64,000 nucleotides of DNA from Janthinobacterium lividum (GCF_034424625.1 NZ_CP139976.1:3658001-3722000), one strand, 5' to 3'; positions 16,474-26,639 are shown, counted from the stretch's first letter. Notes: a model not told the origin generated them from the letters alone. Numbers and translations are program-made.

Positions 16474-18837
16474 TCAATAGTTGATGCTGAGGCTGGCGGC
16501 GACGTTGCGGCCCGGCTTGGCGTAGCGCTCGATCTCCGCGCGGCTGGCCACCGTGGTGCCGGCGGACAGGCTGCGCGCAGCGGCGTAATCCCAGTACTTG
16601 CGGTCCGTCAAGTTGTACACGCCGACGATGATCTTGGCGTTCTTGTGCACGTTCCAGTAGGTCGACAGGTCGAAGATGGTGTACGACGGCACCTTGAAAC
16701 GCGGCGCGGTCGTGCCCATCAACAGGTCGTTCGGCGCCTGTTTCTCGCCTGCATGCAGGGCCGTCAGTTCCAGGCCGAACAGCTGGTTCGCATGGTCGTA
16801 GCCGAAGGTCAGCGCCGTCTTGGGCGGCGCCACCGAGGCCAGGCCGCCGCTCTGGCCCGTCTGGGTATTGAAGGAGCGTCCCTTGGCCCCGCCCGTGGCC
16901 AGGTCGACGCGGTAGCCCTGCATGGCAGGCGACCAGGCACCCAGCTCCGCGCGCAAGCTCAGCTCGCCGCCCCAGGTGCGGGCATCGCCGATGTTTTCCG
17001 GACGGAACAGACCCTGCACGATGGTGGGGAAATTGACCGGATCGTCTTCCTGCGCCACATACTCGATCATGTTTTTGTATTCCGTCTGGTAGACGGAGGC
17101 GTGCATGCTCAAGCCCTTGACGATGTCGCCCTTCAAGCCCAGCTCGTAGGCCTGGCTGGTTTCCTTGCGCAGATTCGCATTGCCCAGCACGGCATAACCG
17201 GTGCCCGTGCCCGTATAGCTGAAGGAATCATAGGTGCCCGTGCGCTCGGCCGCCGTCGGCAGGCGCGTGCCGCGCGTCACGGTGGCATAGGCATTCATTT
17301 GCGGCAGCACTTCCACTGACAGGCTCAGGCTCGGCGTGAAATAGGTATCGCTTTCCTTGCGCACTTCCTTGGCGGCATTGGGCACGGCGATCACATAGTT
17401 TTGCAGGTTTTTCGGTTCCAGCTTGCGGTAGTCGGCGCGCAGGCCCGGCGTCAGCACGGCTTTCTTGCCGCCCAGGTGAAAACTGAGGTCGTCGCGCACG
17501 TACAGGGCCAGCTTGGTGGCATCCATGTCGGCCATGCGGTTCTTGTGCGTGATCTGGTGCACGCCCGTGGCGATGATGGTGCGGTCTTCCACCCATGGAC
17601 GGCGCGATTTGCTCTGCTCCAGCTGCACCCCGTACAGCAGCGCATTGTCGGCATTGACTTGCTTGAACGCTTCCGACGTCAGGCCGATGCTGTCATTTTT
17701 GAAGCTGGTGTCGATGGTACGCTGCGACGGGCTGCCGAAGGTGTAGCGGCCTTGCGTCTGGTCATCGATTTTCGCATTCTGCAGATACACCTTCGACGTC
17801 AGGCGGTCGAACAGGGCGAAGTCTTTCAGTGCCACATCGTGGCCCAGGCTGACGCGCGTGCGCTTGGTGGTGGAATCCTGCTGCACGCCCGTCGGATAAT
17901 ACGTGCTGACCTTGTTGCGCAGATCGCGCTTGTTCTTGCGCTCGAACATGTCGACCGTCAAGTCCAGCTTTTGTTCGCCCGGCAAGGCCCACACCAGCTT
18001 GGACAGCAAGGCGTTCGAATGCCAGTCGTCCGGATTGACGGGGGCGCTGCCGCGGCTGTCCGTCTGCTCGCCATCGCGGTGCACATACACGGCCAGGCCT
18101 TGCAGATTGGCGCCGATCTTGGCGGCACCCGTCAAGGTATGCGCATTGCTGCGGTCGGCCGTGGCGCGGCCGTATTTATACGCCACATAATGGTCCACGC
18201 CTGCGCCCAGGTAATCCTCGGGCGACTTGGTGATGAACGCCACGCTGCCACCCAGGCCAGGATTGGCGCCGCTGGCGGCCGTCGTACCCGAATCGATGCG
18301 CACCTCGCGGAAAGTTTCAGGATCGAAATAGTCACGCCCCGTGCCGAAGGCGTTCAAGGTGGTGCCGTCCGGCTTCGGTGCCGCATCCGGCAGGGAAATG
18401 CCATCCACGTCCAGGCTGACCCGGTTGCCTTCCATGCCGCGGATGTTGTAGCCCGTGTTGCCCGAACCATCCCACACGCTGCCGGCGCCCGATGCCGCCA
18501 TTGGCGTGCTGATCAGCGGCTGATAGCGCACGATGCCGCCCATGTCCGTCACGCCGCGGCGTTCCAGATCTTCGCTCGTGATGACCGTCTTGGTGCCGGC
18601 GCGGCGCTCGTAATCCTGTTTGGCATTGACGACGATTTCCGGGAAGACAGGCAGCTTGGCCGGTTCCTGGGCGGCCGTGCCCGCGTTGATGGCGGCCGTT
18701 TGGGCCACGGCAGGCAGCAGCGGCGCTGCAAACAGGCCCAGCAAGGCGGCGCGCAGCACCAGGTTGTGGCGGCGGGCAGGCGGGTGGACTGGGGATACAA
18801 CGGGCGCAGCGAAGCGCTGCAGAGGCACAGTAGTCAT
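16474..18837 (-). CDS. TonB-dependent haem/haemoglobin receptor
   Basis: Outer-membrane receptor of 787 residues. A signal peptide of unusual length (cleavage near LPAVA|QT, about residue 46) is followed by a plug domain with the conserved turn NIRGMEGNRVSLDVDG and the TonB-linked patch near EIVVNAKQ (TonB box region). The rest is a beta barrel ending in the aromatic C-terminus SINY. The plug pattern matches the TonB-dependent haemoglobin/transferrin/lactoferrin receptor group. Start placed at the ATG ending at 18837 because it begins the signal peptide; an upstream frame extension would run through the promoter. Paired with the HmuS-like gene and preceded by a Fur-type site, which supports a role in haem-iron uptake. 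Confidence 0.88.
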   Translation of the reverse strand: MTTVPLQRFAAPVVSPVHPPARRHNLVLRAALLGLFAAPLLPAVAQTAAINAGTAAQEPAKLPVFPEIVVNAKQDYERRAGTKTVITSEDLERRGVTDMGGIVRYQPLISTPMAASGAGSVWDGSGNTGYNIRGMEGNRVSLDVDGISLPDAAPKPDGTTLNAFGTGRDYFDPETFREVRIDSGTTAASGANPGLGGSVAFITKSPEDYLGAGVDHYVAYKYGRATADRSNAHTLTGAAKIGANLQGLAVYVHRDGEQTDSRGSAPVNPDDWHSNALLSKLVWALPGEQKLDLTVDMFERKNKRDLRNKVSTYYPTGVQQDSTTKRTRVSLGHDVALKDFALFDRLTSKVYLQNAKIDDQTQGRYTFGSPSQRTIDTSFKNDSIGLTSEAFKQVNADNALLYGVQLEQSKSRRPWVEDRTIIATGVHQITHKNRMADMDATKLALYVRDDLSFHLGGKKAVLTPGLRADYRKLEPKNLQNYVIAVPNAAKEVRKESDTYFTPSLSLSVEVLPQMNAYATVTRGTRLPTAAERTGTYDSFSYTGTGTGYAVLGNANLRKETSQAYELGLKGDIVKGLSMHASVYQTEYKNMIEYVAQEDDPVNFPTIVQGLFRPENIGDARTWGGELSLRAELGAWSPAMQGYRVDLATGGAKGRSFNTQTGQSGGLASVAPPKTALTFGYDHANQLFGLELTALHAGEKQAPNDLLMGTTAPRFKVPSYTIFDLSTYWNVHKNAKIIVGVYNLTDRKYWDYAAARSLSAGTTVASRAEIERYAKPGRNVAASLSINY

Positions 18838-18930
18838 GATGATCCGGTCTAAGAGTAAAGGCTGGCTCTTGAACCCGGATCGATAACGATGCGCAAGGGA
18901 AGTTTGCTGGCGAAAACAATACTGTAACAC

Positions 18931-18953
18931 GAATCATTCTCATTTGAGAATGG
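18931..18953. promoter_or_regulatory. Fur-box-like operator
   Basis: On the minus strand this reads AAATGAGAATGATTC, which fits overlapping Fur hexamers (GATAAT/GAGAAT-type repeats). It lies about 95 bases upstream of the haem receptor start, within the promoter region. Iron repression of the receptor-hmuS pair is the natural inference. Confidence 0.7.
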
Positions 18954-18990
18954 CGAAGTGGTCTAGACAGATGTTATTTCGCAACAGTTA

Positions 18991-19017
18991 TAAAAATGCC
19001 AGCCTCGGTGGCTGGCA
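18991..19017 (-). terminator. Rho-independent terminator after tadA
   Basis: Read on the minus strand, TGCCAGCC pairs with GGCTGGCA across a five-base loop (ACCGA), followed directly by TTTTTAT. Stem of eight perfect pairs, 53 bases beyond the tadA stop. Confidence 0.85.
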
Positions 19018-19069
19018 GGGAGGGCATGCTGGGCAAGGCCGTGGCGGCCCTGCCCTGTCAGGACTGGTG

Positions 19070-20018
<949 letters not shown>

Positions 20019-20027
20019 ATTATTTGA

Positions 20028-20663
20028 TTAAGGTATTTGCAGGAGTTTATGGGTTTGCAGGCTCAGCTTCCACTTCGGGTTGCTTTTGCACGTCTCGATG
20101 GCCAGCTTCATGTTGTGCGCGGCCAGGGGGCCGTCCATCGCTTGCACGAAGAAGTTCTCGAAGTCCAGTTGTTCGTAGGCGGCCAGGTCTTGCTGGAACT
20201 GGGGAATGACCACCTTGATTTCATTACCCTTGTGCACCACCAGGGTGGAGCCCATCTTCGGGCTGACGCAGATCCAGTCCACGCCGGCCGGCACGGGCAA
20301 GGTGCCGTTGGTTTCGATGGCGATGGTAAAGCCCACCGCATGCATGGCGTCGATCAGGGCCGTGTCCAGTTGCAGCAGCGGTTCGCCGCCCGTAAACACC
20401 ACGTATTTGCTCGGCGCGTAGCTGGCCGGCCACAGGCTGTCGATCAGCGCGGCCAGTTCCTGCGGCGTCTTGAACTTGCCGCCCAGTTCGCCATCGGTGC
20501 CGACGAAGTCCGTGTCGCAGAACTGGCACACGGCCGTGGCGCGGTCGCTTTCGCGGCCCGTCCACAGGTTGCAGCCGGAAAAGCGGCAAAACACGGCTGG
20601 ACGGCCCGCATGCGCGCCTTCGCCCTGCAGGGTGTAAAAAATCTCTTTGATGCTATAAGTCAC
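20028..20663 (-). CDS. queE: 7-carboxy-7-deazaguanine synthase QueE
   Basis: Radical SAM enzyme that turns 6-carboxytetrahydropterin into CDG, using Mg2+. I place the start at a GTG ending at 20663 (MTYSIKEIFYTLQGEG), with TAGGAAA seven bases upstream; earlier in-frame ATGs would add 53 non-conserved residues. This gives 211 residues, the usual size. The cluster cysteines are Cys31, Cys46 and Cys49, spacing CX14CX2C rather than the standard CX3CX2C, as known from Burkholderia multivorans QueE. The substrate-binding FTGGEPLLQ motif is intact. First gene of the queE-queD-tadA unit. Confidence 0.92.
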   Translation of the reverse strand: MTYSIKEIFYTLQGEGAHAGRPAVFCRFSGCNLWTGRESDRATAVCQFCDTDFVGTDGELGGKFKTPQELAALIDSLWPASYAPSKYVVFTGGEPLLQLDTALIDAMHAVGFTIAIETNGTLPVPAGVDWICVSPKMGSTLVVHKGNEIKVVIPQFQQDLAAYEQLDFENFFVQAMDGPLAAHNMKLAIETCKSNPKWKLSLQTHKLLQIP

Positions 20664-20955
20664 TGTATTTCCTAAGAGCTGGCTGGCGTCATCGCGCAGG
20701 GCGAACGCATCGAGGCCGGCGCACTGCGCCGTCACCGCAAAAGCCGATTGACAACCCTCTATTATATGCCGCCACGACACTTCCCGTGCAAATGCCGTGC
20801 CTGCCACCTGCCGCCGCGGCATCCAGGGGGCAAGAAAGCCACACAGGCAGGCATAACGACGCAGCTTTTGCGTTTAGACAATATAAATAGCCCCAAGTTA
20901 ATATATTTTCTGTAAGAGCATTGCCTGATGGAAAACATTTTTGGGGAGCATGGAC

Positions 20956-21855
20956 ATGCTGCAACGCTGGATACGTCCGCCTTACCGCCTGAGCATTCTG
21001 GCCTGCCTGGCGGCCGCTGCACTCGCTTCCCTGCACGCGGGCCATGCCGCCGGGCCGATGCTGCAGACTGGTGCAGCGTCCCCTTCGATGCTGGCCTGCG
21101 CCGTCCTGCTCGGTGCGCTGGCGCTGCTGCTGTGGCGCCTGCGCCGCCTGGCGCTGCGCCTGCAGGCGCTGGAACAGCTGCGCGCGGAAGCCGAACAGGC
21201 GCGCCTGGCGGGCGAGCAGAACAAGGCGCGCGAACAGGAGCGCCTGCGCATCGGGCGCGACATCCACGACGACCTGGGCCAGCATCTGCTGACCCTGAAA
21301 ATCGACCTGGCCATGCTGCAGACCAGCACGCATGACGCGGCGCCCTTGCTGGCGCGGCAACTGGCCATGATGGCGCGCAATGTCGACCTGAGCATCGCGG
21401 CGCTGCGCTGCGTCATCCACGACCTGCGCCCGCCTGCCCTCGACGCGGGCCTGCAAGCGGCGTGCGACGGCTTGCTGGCGGATTTCAAGCGCACCACGGG
21501 CATCGATTGCAGCTGCGATTACCGGCTCGACGCCGCCGCCGGCAGCGCGCATGGCGCCCTGCTCTACCACGCGCTGCAGGAAGCGCTGGCGAACATCGCC
21601 CGCCATGCGCGCGCCACGCATGTCCAGCTATGCCTGCAGCAAACGGGTGCCACCCTGGCATGCCGCATCAGCGATGACGGCGTCGGGCTGTCGGGCTCGC
21701 CACCGCGCCTCGGTTGCGGCCTGTCCGGCATGCATGAGCGCGTGGCCGCCGCCGGCGGCAGCCTGCACATCGAAAGCCACAGCGGCGCCGGCACCACCTT
21801 GCGCGTGTCGCTGCCCCTGCCAGGCTGCCACGATGAGGCGACGCTCCATCGGTGA
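20956..21855 (+). CDS. NarL-type sensor histidine kinase (HisKA_3)
   Basis: Membrane kinase of 299 residues. Two hydrophobic segments (residues about 12-30 and 45-62) flank a very short periplasmic loop, so it may sense within the membrane or inside the cell. A coiled coil rich in Glu/Arg/Ala leads to the HisKA_3 box RIGRDIHDDLGQHL with its phospho-His, then a HATPase domain (EALANIARHA, DDGVGL, GLSGMHERV). Start chosen at 20956 since GGGGAG lies seven bases upstream. No LuxR-type response regulator is adjacent; the next gene is a diguanylate cyclase 88 bases downstream. Confidence 0.85.
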   Translation: MLQRWIRPPYRLSILACLAAAALASLHAGHAAGPMLQTGAASPSMLACAVLLGALALLLWRLRRLALRLQALEQLRAEAEQARLAGEQNKAREQERLRIGRDIHDDLGQHLLTLKIDLAMLQTSTHDAAPLLARQLAMMARNVDLSIAALRCVIHDLRPPALDAGLQAACDGLLADFKRTTGIDCSCDYRLDAAAGSAHGALLYHALQEALANIARHARATHVQLCLQQTGATLACRISDDGVGLSGSPPRLGCGLSGMHERVAAAGGSLHIESHSGAGTTLRVSLPLPGCHDEATLHR

Positions 21856-21943
21856 AAATATTGCTCAATATCAACACCATCGACTCTCCACATTGCATCA
21901 TGGCCAGCGAGCCAGCCCCATTCACCCCGAGAAGGACGCTTAC

Positions 21944-22936
21944 ATGCCGGATAGCCATGCACATGCCAGCGCATCGCCCTGCGATGCAGCCCAGGGTTTC
22001 GCCGTCAAGATGATGGAATTGCTGGTGGTGCCCACCTTTGTCCTCGACGCGCATGGCCAGGTGATGATCTGGAACCGCGCCTGCGAGCAATTGACGGGCG
22101 TGCCGGCGGCCGAAGTGCTGCGCACGCGCGAACCGGGCCGCTGCTTCTACAACGACGAGCGCCCCACCCTGGCCGACCTGCTGCTGGCCGGGCGCGGCGG
22201 CGACATGCGCGCCCTGCACGCGCAACAGCAATACCGCAGCAGCACGGGCAGCAATCTGTGCGCGGAAAACTGGTGCGACATGCCCCGCACGGGACGGCGC
22301 CGCTACCTGGCCGTCGATGCCAGCCCCATCTATGGTAATCACGGCGAACTGATCGCCGTCGTCGAAACCCTGCGCGACATGACGGATGAAAAACGCGCGC
22401 ATGTGGAGCTGGAACGCCTGGCCACGCGCGACGGCCTGACGGGCCTGGCCAACCGGCGCTGCTTCGACGACACCATCCTTGCCGAATGGCAGCGCGCCCA
22501 GCGGCAAGGCCAGCCCCTGTCGCTGCTGATGGTCGATGTCGACAATTTCAAGGAATACAACGACAGCCACGGCCACCAGGGCGGCGACCTGTGCCTGCGC
22601 AAGGTGGCCGGCGCCGTGGCCAGCGAAATGCGCACGAACGATCTGGTGGCCCGCTATGGCGGCGAGGAATTTGCCGTCATCCTGCCGAACCAGTCGCTCA
22701 AGGGCGCGGCCATCGTGGCCGAACGCATCCGCCAGCGCGTGGAGCGGCTGCAACTGCCGCGCAAGCGCGCCGATGGTGCCAGTGCCTGCGTCACCGTCAG
22801 CATCGGCGCCGCCACGGCCCTGCCCGGCCCCGGCACGGAACTGGGGCAGCTGATCCACACGGCCGACTGCGCCCTGTACCGCGCCAAGCACCTGGGCCGC
22901 AACCGCATCAGCCTGCCGGAAACGACGCTCACGTAG
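21944..22936 (+). CDS. PAS-GGDEF diguanylate cyclase
   Basis: Soluble protein of 330 residues that should make cyclic di-GMP. A PAS domain (residues about 22-150) carries two Cys-rich patches (GRCFYN, LCAENWCDM) that could bind a ligand or cofactor. The GGDEF domain follows, with GGEEF at 239-243 and an inhibitory-site RTND at 230-233, five residues upstream as in product-inhibited cyclases. All residues needed for activity are present. GAGAAGGAC precedes the start at 21944. Same strand as the upstream kinase, so the two could share a transcript. Confidence 0.9.
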   Translation: MPDSHAHASASPCDAAQGFAVKMMELLVVPTFVLDAHGQVMIWNRACEQLTGVPAAEVLRTREPGRCFYNDERPTLADLLLAGRGGDMRALHAQQQYRSSTGSNLCAENWCDMPRTGRRRYLAVDASPIYGNHGELIAVVETLRDMTDEKRAHVELERLATRDGLTGLANRRCFDDTILAEWQRAQRQGQPLSLLMVDVDNFKEYNDSHGHQGGDLCLRKVAGAVASEMRTNDLVARYGGEEFAVILPNQSLKGAAIVAERIRQRVERLQLPRKRADGASACVTVSIGAATALPGPGTELGQLIHTADCALYRAKHLGRNRISLPETTLT

Positions 22937-22951
22937 GCAACACGGAAGCAC

Positions 22952-22976
22952 GACCAAATTTGGTGTATATTTGGTC
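22952..22976. promoter_or_regulatory. Palindromic operator of the toxin-antitoxin pair
   Basis: GACCAAAT (22952-22959) and ATTTGGTC (22969-22976) are perfect inverted arms. Inside them ACCAAATTTGGT (22953-22964) is a palindrome in itself. It sits 32 bases upstream of the antitoxin start, as expected for autoregulation by a Phd/YefM antitoxin. Confidence 0.65.
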
Positions 22977-23007
22977 CTATCGTATTTTTTTCGCATTCGG
23001 AGCCGCC

Positions 23008-23295
23008 ATGGACCTCAAGGAACGCATCAAGCCGATTTCCTATCTCAAGGCCAATACCACCGAGATCGTCAACAGCTTTGACGCGGGCCAGGACGAGCCC
23101 ATCATCATCACGCAAAATGGCGAAGCGAAGATGGTCGTGCTGTCCATGCACGCGTATCAGGAAGGCAAGCGGCAAGCGCGGCACATGCAGGAGCAGCATG
23201 CATTCATGAAACTGATCGCCATGGGCAACCAGGACATCGCGCGTGGCGACGTGGTGTCCGAAGAAGACTTCCTGGCCAGCCTCGATCAGGACTGA
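23008..23295 (+). CDS. Phd/YefM-type antitoxin
   Basis: Protein of 95 residues with the Phd/YefM N-terminal DNA-binding and dimerisation fold (ISYLKANTTEIVNSF, then EPIIITQNGEAKMVVLS), followed by a Glu-rich C-terminal tail (VVSEEDFLASLDQD) suited to masking the toxin. It should neutralise the downstream ParE-like toxin and repress the promoter at the palindrome 22952-22976. The toxin starts one base after its stop. Confidence 0.9.
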   Translation: MDLKERIKPISYLKANTTEIVNSFDAGQDEPIIITQNGEAKMVVLSMHAYQEGKRQARHMQEQHAFMKLIAMGNQDIARGDVVSEEDFLASLDQD

Positions 23296-23296
23296 C

Positions 23297-23629
23297 ATGG
23301 CGCGCATCGTCGTGCTGAAAAGCGCGCAAGCCGATTTCAATGAACTGCGCAGCGACTTCAAGGCGCGCCACACGGCGGCCGCCCATGCCCAGTTCATCGC
23401 GGCTTTCCGGCAATTATTTGCCGATCTCAAGACCTTCCCCGACAGCGGCACGCCCATCGAAGCCGCCCGCGAAGTTGGCATGGATGTACGGCAACGCCTG
23501 TGCGAAGAAATCCGCGTCGTGTATCACCATGACCGCGCGCACGGCATCGTGTACATCCGTATGTTCCTGCCCACCAAACGCGACTTCCTCGCCCACTTGA
23601 CGGCGCGCATACTGCGGCCCGACTGTTAG
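23297..23629 (+). CDS. RelE/ParE-family toxin
   Basis: Basic protein of 110 residues with the RelE/ParE fold pattern: an N-terminal strand (ARIVVLKSAQADF), two helices, then strands with VRQRLCEEIRVVYHH and a terminal GIVYIRMFLPTKRDF. The sequence resembles ParE (gyrase-poisoning) rather than RelE ribosomal RNases, but the target cannot be proved from sequence. Coupled to its antitoxin by a one-base gap. Confidence 0.88.
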   Translation: MARIVVLKSAQADFNELRSDFKARHTAAAHAQFIAAFRQLFADLKTFPDSGTPIEAAREVGMDVRQRLCEEIRVVYHHDRAHGIVYIRMFLPTKRDFLAHLTARILRPDC

Positions 23630-23705
23630 CCCCTATGCAGGGCGGCACGAATATTCTATGCTGCGGCGTTGCACTTTCCACATTCCAAGAAAAGAAGGAG
23701 CCCCC

Positions 23706-26582
23706 GTGTCAAGAATCATGCCCGTTTTATTACCCGCTTTCGCCCTGGCCCTGTCGGCCATGGCTTCGTCGAACCTGGGTGCCGCGCCCGTCAAACCGGC
23801 CGCCGCCCACGGCGCTGCCGCCAGCAAGGCCGATTTGCTGCCGTTCAAGGCAACGGAAAAGACCCTGGCCAACGGTTTGAAGATCATCATCGTGCCGACC
23901 GGCTTCCCCAACCTGGTTTCGCTGCAGATTCCCGTGCAGACGGGTTCGCGCAATGAAGTCGAGCCGGGCAAGTCCGGCTTTGCCCACTTTTTCGAACACA
24001 TGATGTTCCGCGGCACCAAGGCTTATCCGCCCGAAAAATACCAGGAAGTCATCACCCGCGCCGGCGCGCGCCAGAATGCGTATACGAGCGACGACCTGAC
24101 GAATTACCACACGACGTTTGCCAAGCAGGACCTGGAAACCGTGCTGAAGGTGGAGGCGGACCGCTTCCAGCATCTCGACTATGCGGAAGACGCGTTCAAG
24201 ACGGAATCGCGGGCCGTGCTGGGCGAATACAACAAGAACAGCGCCAATCCCGTCTCGAAACTGTTCGAAGTGATGCGCGACAGCGCCTACACGACACATA
24301 CCTACAAGCATACGACGATGGGTTTTATCCAGGACATCGAAGACATGCCGAACCAGTACGCGTATTCGAAGGTCTTCTTCGACCGCTGGTACCGTCCCGA
24401 GCGCACCACCATCATCATCGCCGGCGACGTGGAACCGCAGCAAGCCATCGCGCTGGTGGAAAAATACTGGAGCGCCTGGCAGCGCGGCAAGCAGCAGGCG
24501 GCCGTGCCCGTGGAACCGGCCCCGCGCGGCCCCGTCTACAAGCACGTGGCCTGGCCCACGCCGACCCTGCCGTGGGTCGCCGTGGGCTTCCACGCGCCCG
24601 CGTTTTCCGTGAAGGACAAAGACCAGGCCGCATTGGCGACCCTGCTGTCGCTGTCGTTCGGCCGCACCTCGCCGCTGTACAAGCGCCTGGTGCAGAACGA
24701 GCAAAAGGTCGACCAATTGTTCGACATGACGCCGGAGCGGGTCGACCCGACCCTGGCCGTGCTCGGCGCGCGCGTGAAAAACATCGATGATGCCGTCTAC
24801 GTGCGCGACGCCATCCTGGCTACCGTGGCGCAGCTGCGCGATACGCCAGTGAGCGAAAAAGACCTGGCGGATGCCAAGTCGGCGGAAAAATACGGCTTGA
24901 TCCGCTCGCTGGACAACACGGAGCAGATCGCCGGCACCCTGGCTTCCTTCGTGCATTTCGACCGCTCGTACGCCACCATCAACCAGTACTACCGGCTGAT
25001 CGATACGCTGACGCCGGCCGACCTGCAGGCGGCCGCGCGCAAATACCTGACGGACGACGGGCTGGTAGTGACGACCCTGTCGCACCAGCCGATGGCGGCC
25101 GCCATCGCCACCACGCCGACACTGGCCAGCCTGCTGCCAGCCGCCTCGAACGCGAAGTTCGACGTGCTGGTGCAAAAGTCCGCGCTGCCGCAAATCCGCT
25201 ACAAGCTGCTGTTTACGGCCGGTTCCGCGCAAGATCCGCAAGGCAAGGAAGGCCTGGCCGCGCTGACGGCAGCCATGGTGGCGTCCGCTGGTTCGTCCGA
25301 GCGCAAGATCGACGAAGTCAACCAGGCCCTGTTCCCGCTGGCCGGCAGTTTCAGCCAGCAGACGGACAAGGAAATGACGACGTTTACGGGCTCCATCCAC
25401 AAGGATAACTGGGCGCAGTTCAACGCCATCGCCCTGCCGCTGCTGCTCTCGCCCGGTTTCCGCGAAGACGACTTCCGCCGCCTGAAGGATGCGCAAAAGA
25501 ATGCGCTGCTGCTGGACCTGAAGGACAATAACGAAGAGGAATTCGCCAAGGAACGCCTGCAAACCAATGTCTACGCGGGCACGCCGTACGGCCACCCCGT
25601 GCTGGGCACGGTCGCCGGCATCGACGCCATCACCCTCGACGATGTGAAACAGTTCTGGAAGAGCGCGTATGCGCAAGGCGCCGTCAAGGTGGGCATTTCC
25701 GGCGATGTGTCCGACGTCATGACGGCCTCGCTGACGCAGGCGCTGGCAAGCTTGCCGGCCGGCCCCGGCTTGCCCGCCACCGTGAAACCCGTCGGCCGCA
25801 AGGCGCAGGGCCTGGAAGTGGAAATCATCGAGAAGAACACGCGCGCCACGGCGATTTCCTTCGGCTTGCCTTTGGAGGTGACGCGCACGCACCCGGACTT
25901 CCCCGCCCTGTGGCTGGCGAAGACGTGGCTGGGCGAGCACCGCGCCTCGAATTCCTACCTGTACCAGCGCATCCGTGAAATCCGCGGCATGAACTATGGC
26001 GACTACGCATACATTGAAGCGTTCCCGCGCGGCATGTACCAGTTCTTCCCGAACCCGAACCTGGGCCGCAAGGCGCAGTTGTTTGAAATCTGGATCCGCC
26101 CCGTGGCGCCGGACAACGCCCACTTCGCCCTGCGCGTGGCGCTGACGGAATTGGGCAAGCTGGTCGACAACGGCCTGACGCAGGACGATTTCGCCACCAC
26201 CCGTGATTACCTGATGAAGAACGTCTTCGTCATGACGTCGACACAGGACCAGCAGCTGGGCTATGCGCTCGATTCGCAATGGTATGGCACGCCGGAGTTC
26301 ACCAAGCTGATGCGTGAGGGCTTGTCGAAACTGACGGTGGCGGACGTCAACCGCGCCATCAAGCAGCACCTGTCGGCGCAGAACCTGTCCGTGGTGATCG
26401 TCGCCAAGGATGCGGCCGGCTTGAAGGAAAAGCTCGTCAGCGACGCGTTTTCGCCCATCAAGTACGACGGCAACAAGCCGCAGGCGCTGCTCGATGAAGA
26501 CAAGGTCATCGGCGCGATGAAGCTGAACATCAAGCCGGCCGCCGTCACCGTCACGCCGGCGGCGCAGGCGTTCGCGAAGTAA
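23706..26582 (+). CDS. M16-family zinc metallopeptidase (pitrilysin-like, exported)
   Basis: Exported peptidase of 958 residues made of two M16 pairs, each about 430 residues. The inverted zinc motif H-x-x-E-H is intact at 94-98 (HFFEH) in the first half, with the distal Glu in AVLGEYNKN; the second half (from about 490) lacks the motif and is the inactive partner, as usual in the family. Start at a GTG (23706) because AAGGAG lies five bases upstream; it gives a signal peptide with cleavage near NLGAA|PV. It degrades peptides in the periplasm. Followed by a long hairpin at 26589. Confidence 0.88.
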   Translation: MSRIMPVLLPAFALALSAMASSNLGAAPVKPAAAHGAAASKADLLPFKATEKTLANGLKIIIVPTGFPNLVSLQIPVQTGSRNEVEPGKSGFAHFFEHMMFRGTKAYPPEKYQEVITRAGARQNAYTSDDLTNYHTTFAKQDLETVLKVEADRFQHLDYAEDAFKTESRAVLGEYNKNSANPVSKLFEVMRDSAYTTHTYKHTTMGFIQDIEDMPNQYAYSKVFFDRWYRPERTTIIIAGDVEPQQAIALVEKYWSAWQRGKQQAAVPVEPAPRGPVYKHVAWPTPTLPWVAVGFHAPAFSVKDKDQAALATLLSLSFGRTSPLYKRLVQNEQKVDQLFDMTPERVDPTLAVLGARVKNIDDAVYVRDAILATVAQLRDTPVSEKDLADAKSAEKYGLIRSLDNTEQIAGTLASFVHFDRSYATINQYYRLIDTLTPADLQAAARKYLTDDGLVVTTLSHQPMAAAIATTPTLASLLPAASNAKFDVLVQKSALPQIRYKLLFTAGSAQDPQGKEGLAALTAAMVASAGSSERKIDEVNQALFPLAGSFSQQTDKEMTTFTGSIHKDNWAQFNAIALPLLLSPGFREDDFRRLKDAQKNALLLDLKDNNEEEFAKERLQTNVYAGTPYGHPVLGTVAGIDAITLDDVKQFWKSAYAQGAVKVGISGDVSDVMTASLTQALASLPAGPGLPATVKPVGRKAQGLEVEIIEKNTRATAISFGLPLEVTRTHPDFPALWLAKTWLGEHRASNSYLYQRIREIRGMNYGDYAYIEAFPRGMYQFFPNPNLGRKAQLFEIWIRPVAPDNAHFALRVALTELGKLVDNGLTQDDFATTRDYLMKNVFVMTSTQDQQLGYALDSQWYGTPEFTKLMREGLSKLTVADVNRAIKQHLSAQNLSVVIVAKDAAGLKEKLVSDAFSPIKYDGNKPQALLDEDKVIGAMKLNIKPAAVTVTPAAQAFAK

Positions 26583-26588
26583 GCGTTT

Positions 26589-26639
26589 TGCCAGATCAAG
26601 CTCGTCCGGCAAGCTGCATTGGACGAGGTTGATCTGGCA
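26589..26639 (+). terminator. Long stem-loop after the M16 gene
   Basis: Arms 26589-26607 and 26621-26639 pair over 19 positions with one mismatch around a 13-base loop. It starts seven bases after the stop codon. No T-run follows, so it may act as a 3' stabilising hairpin or an atypical terminator. Confidence 0.5.

Noticed and set aside
20664..20955. preQ1 riboswitch before queE
   Set aside because: No compact pseudoknot or A-rich tail typical of preQ1 aptamers found in the intergenic region.
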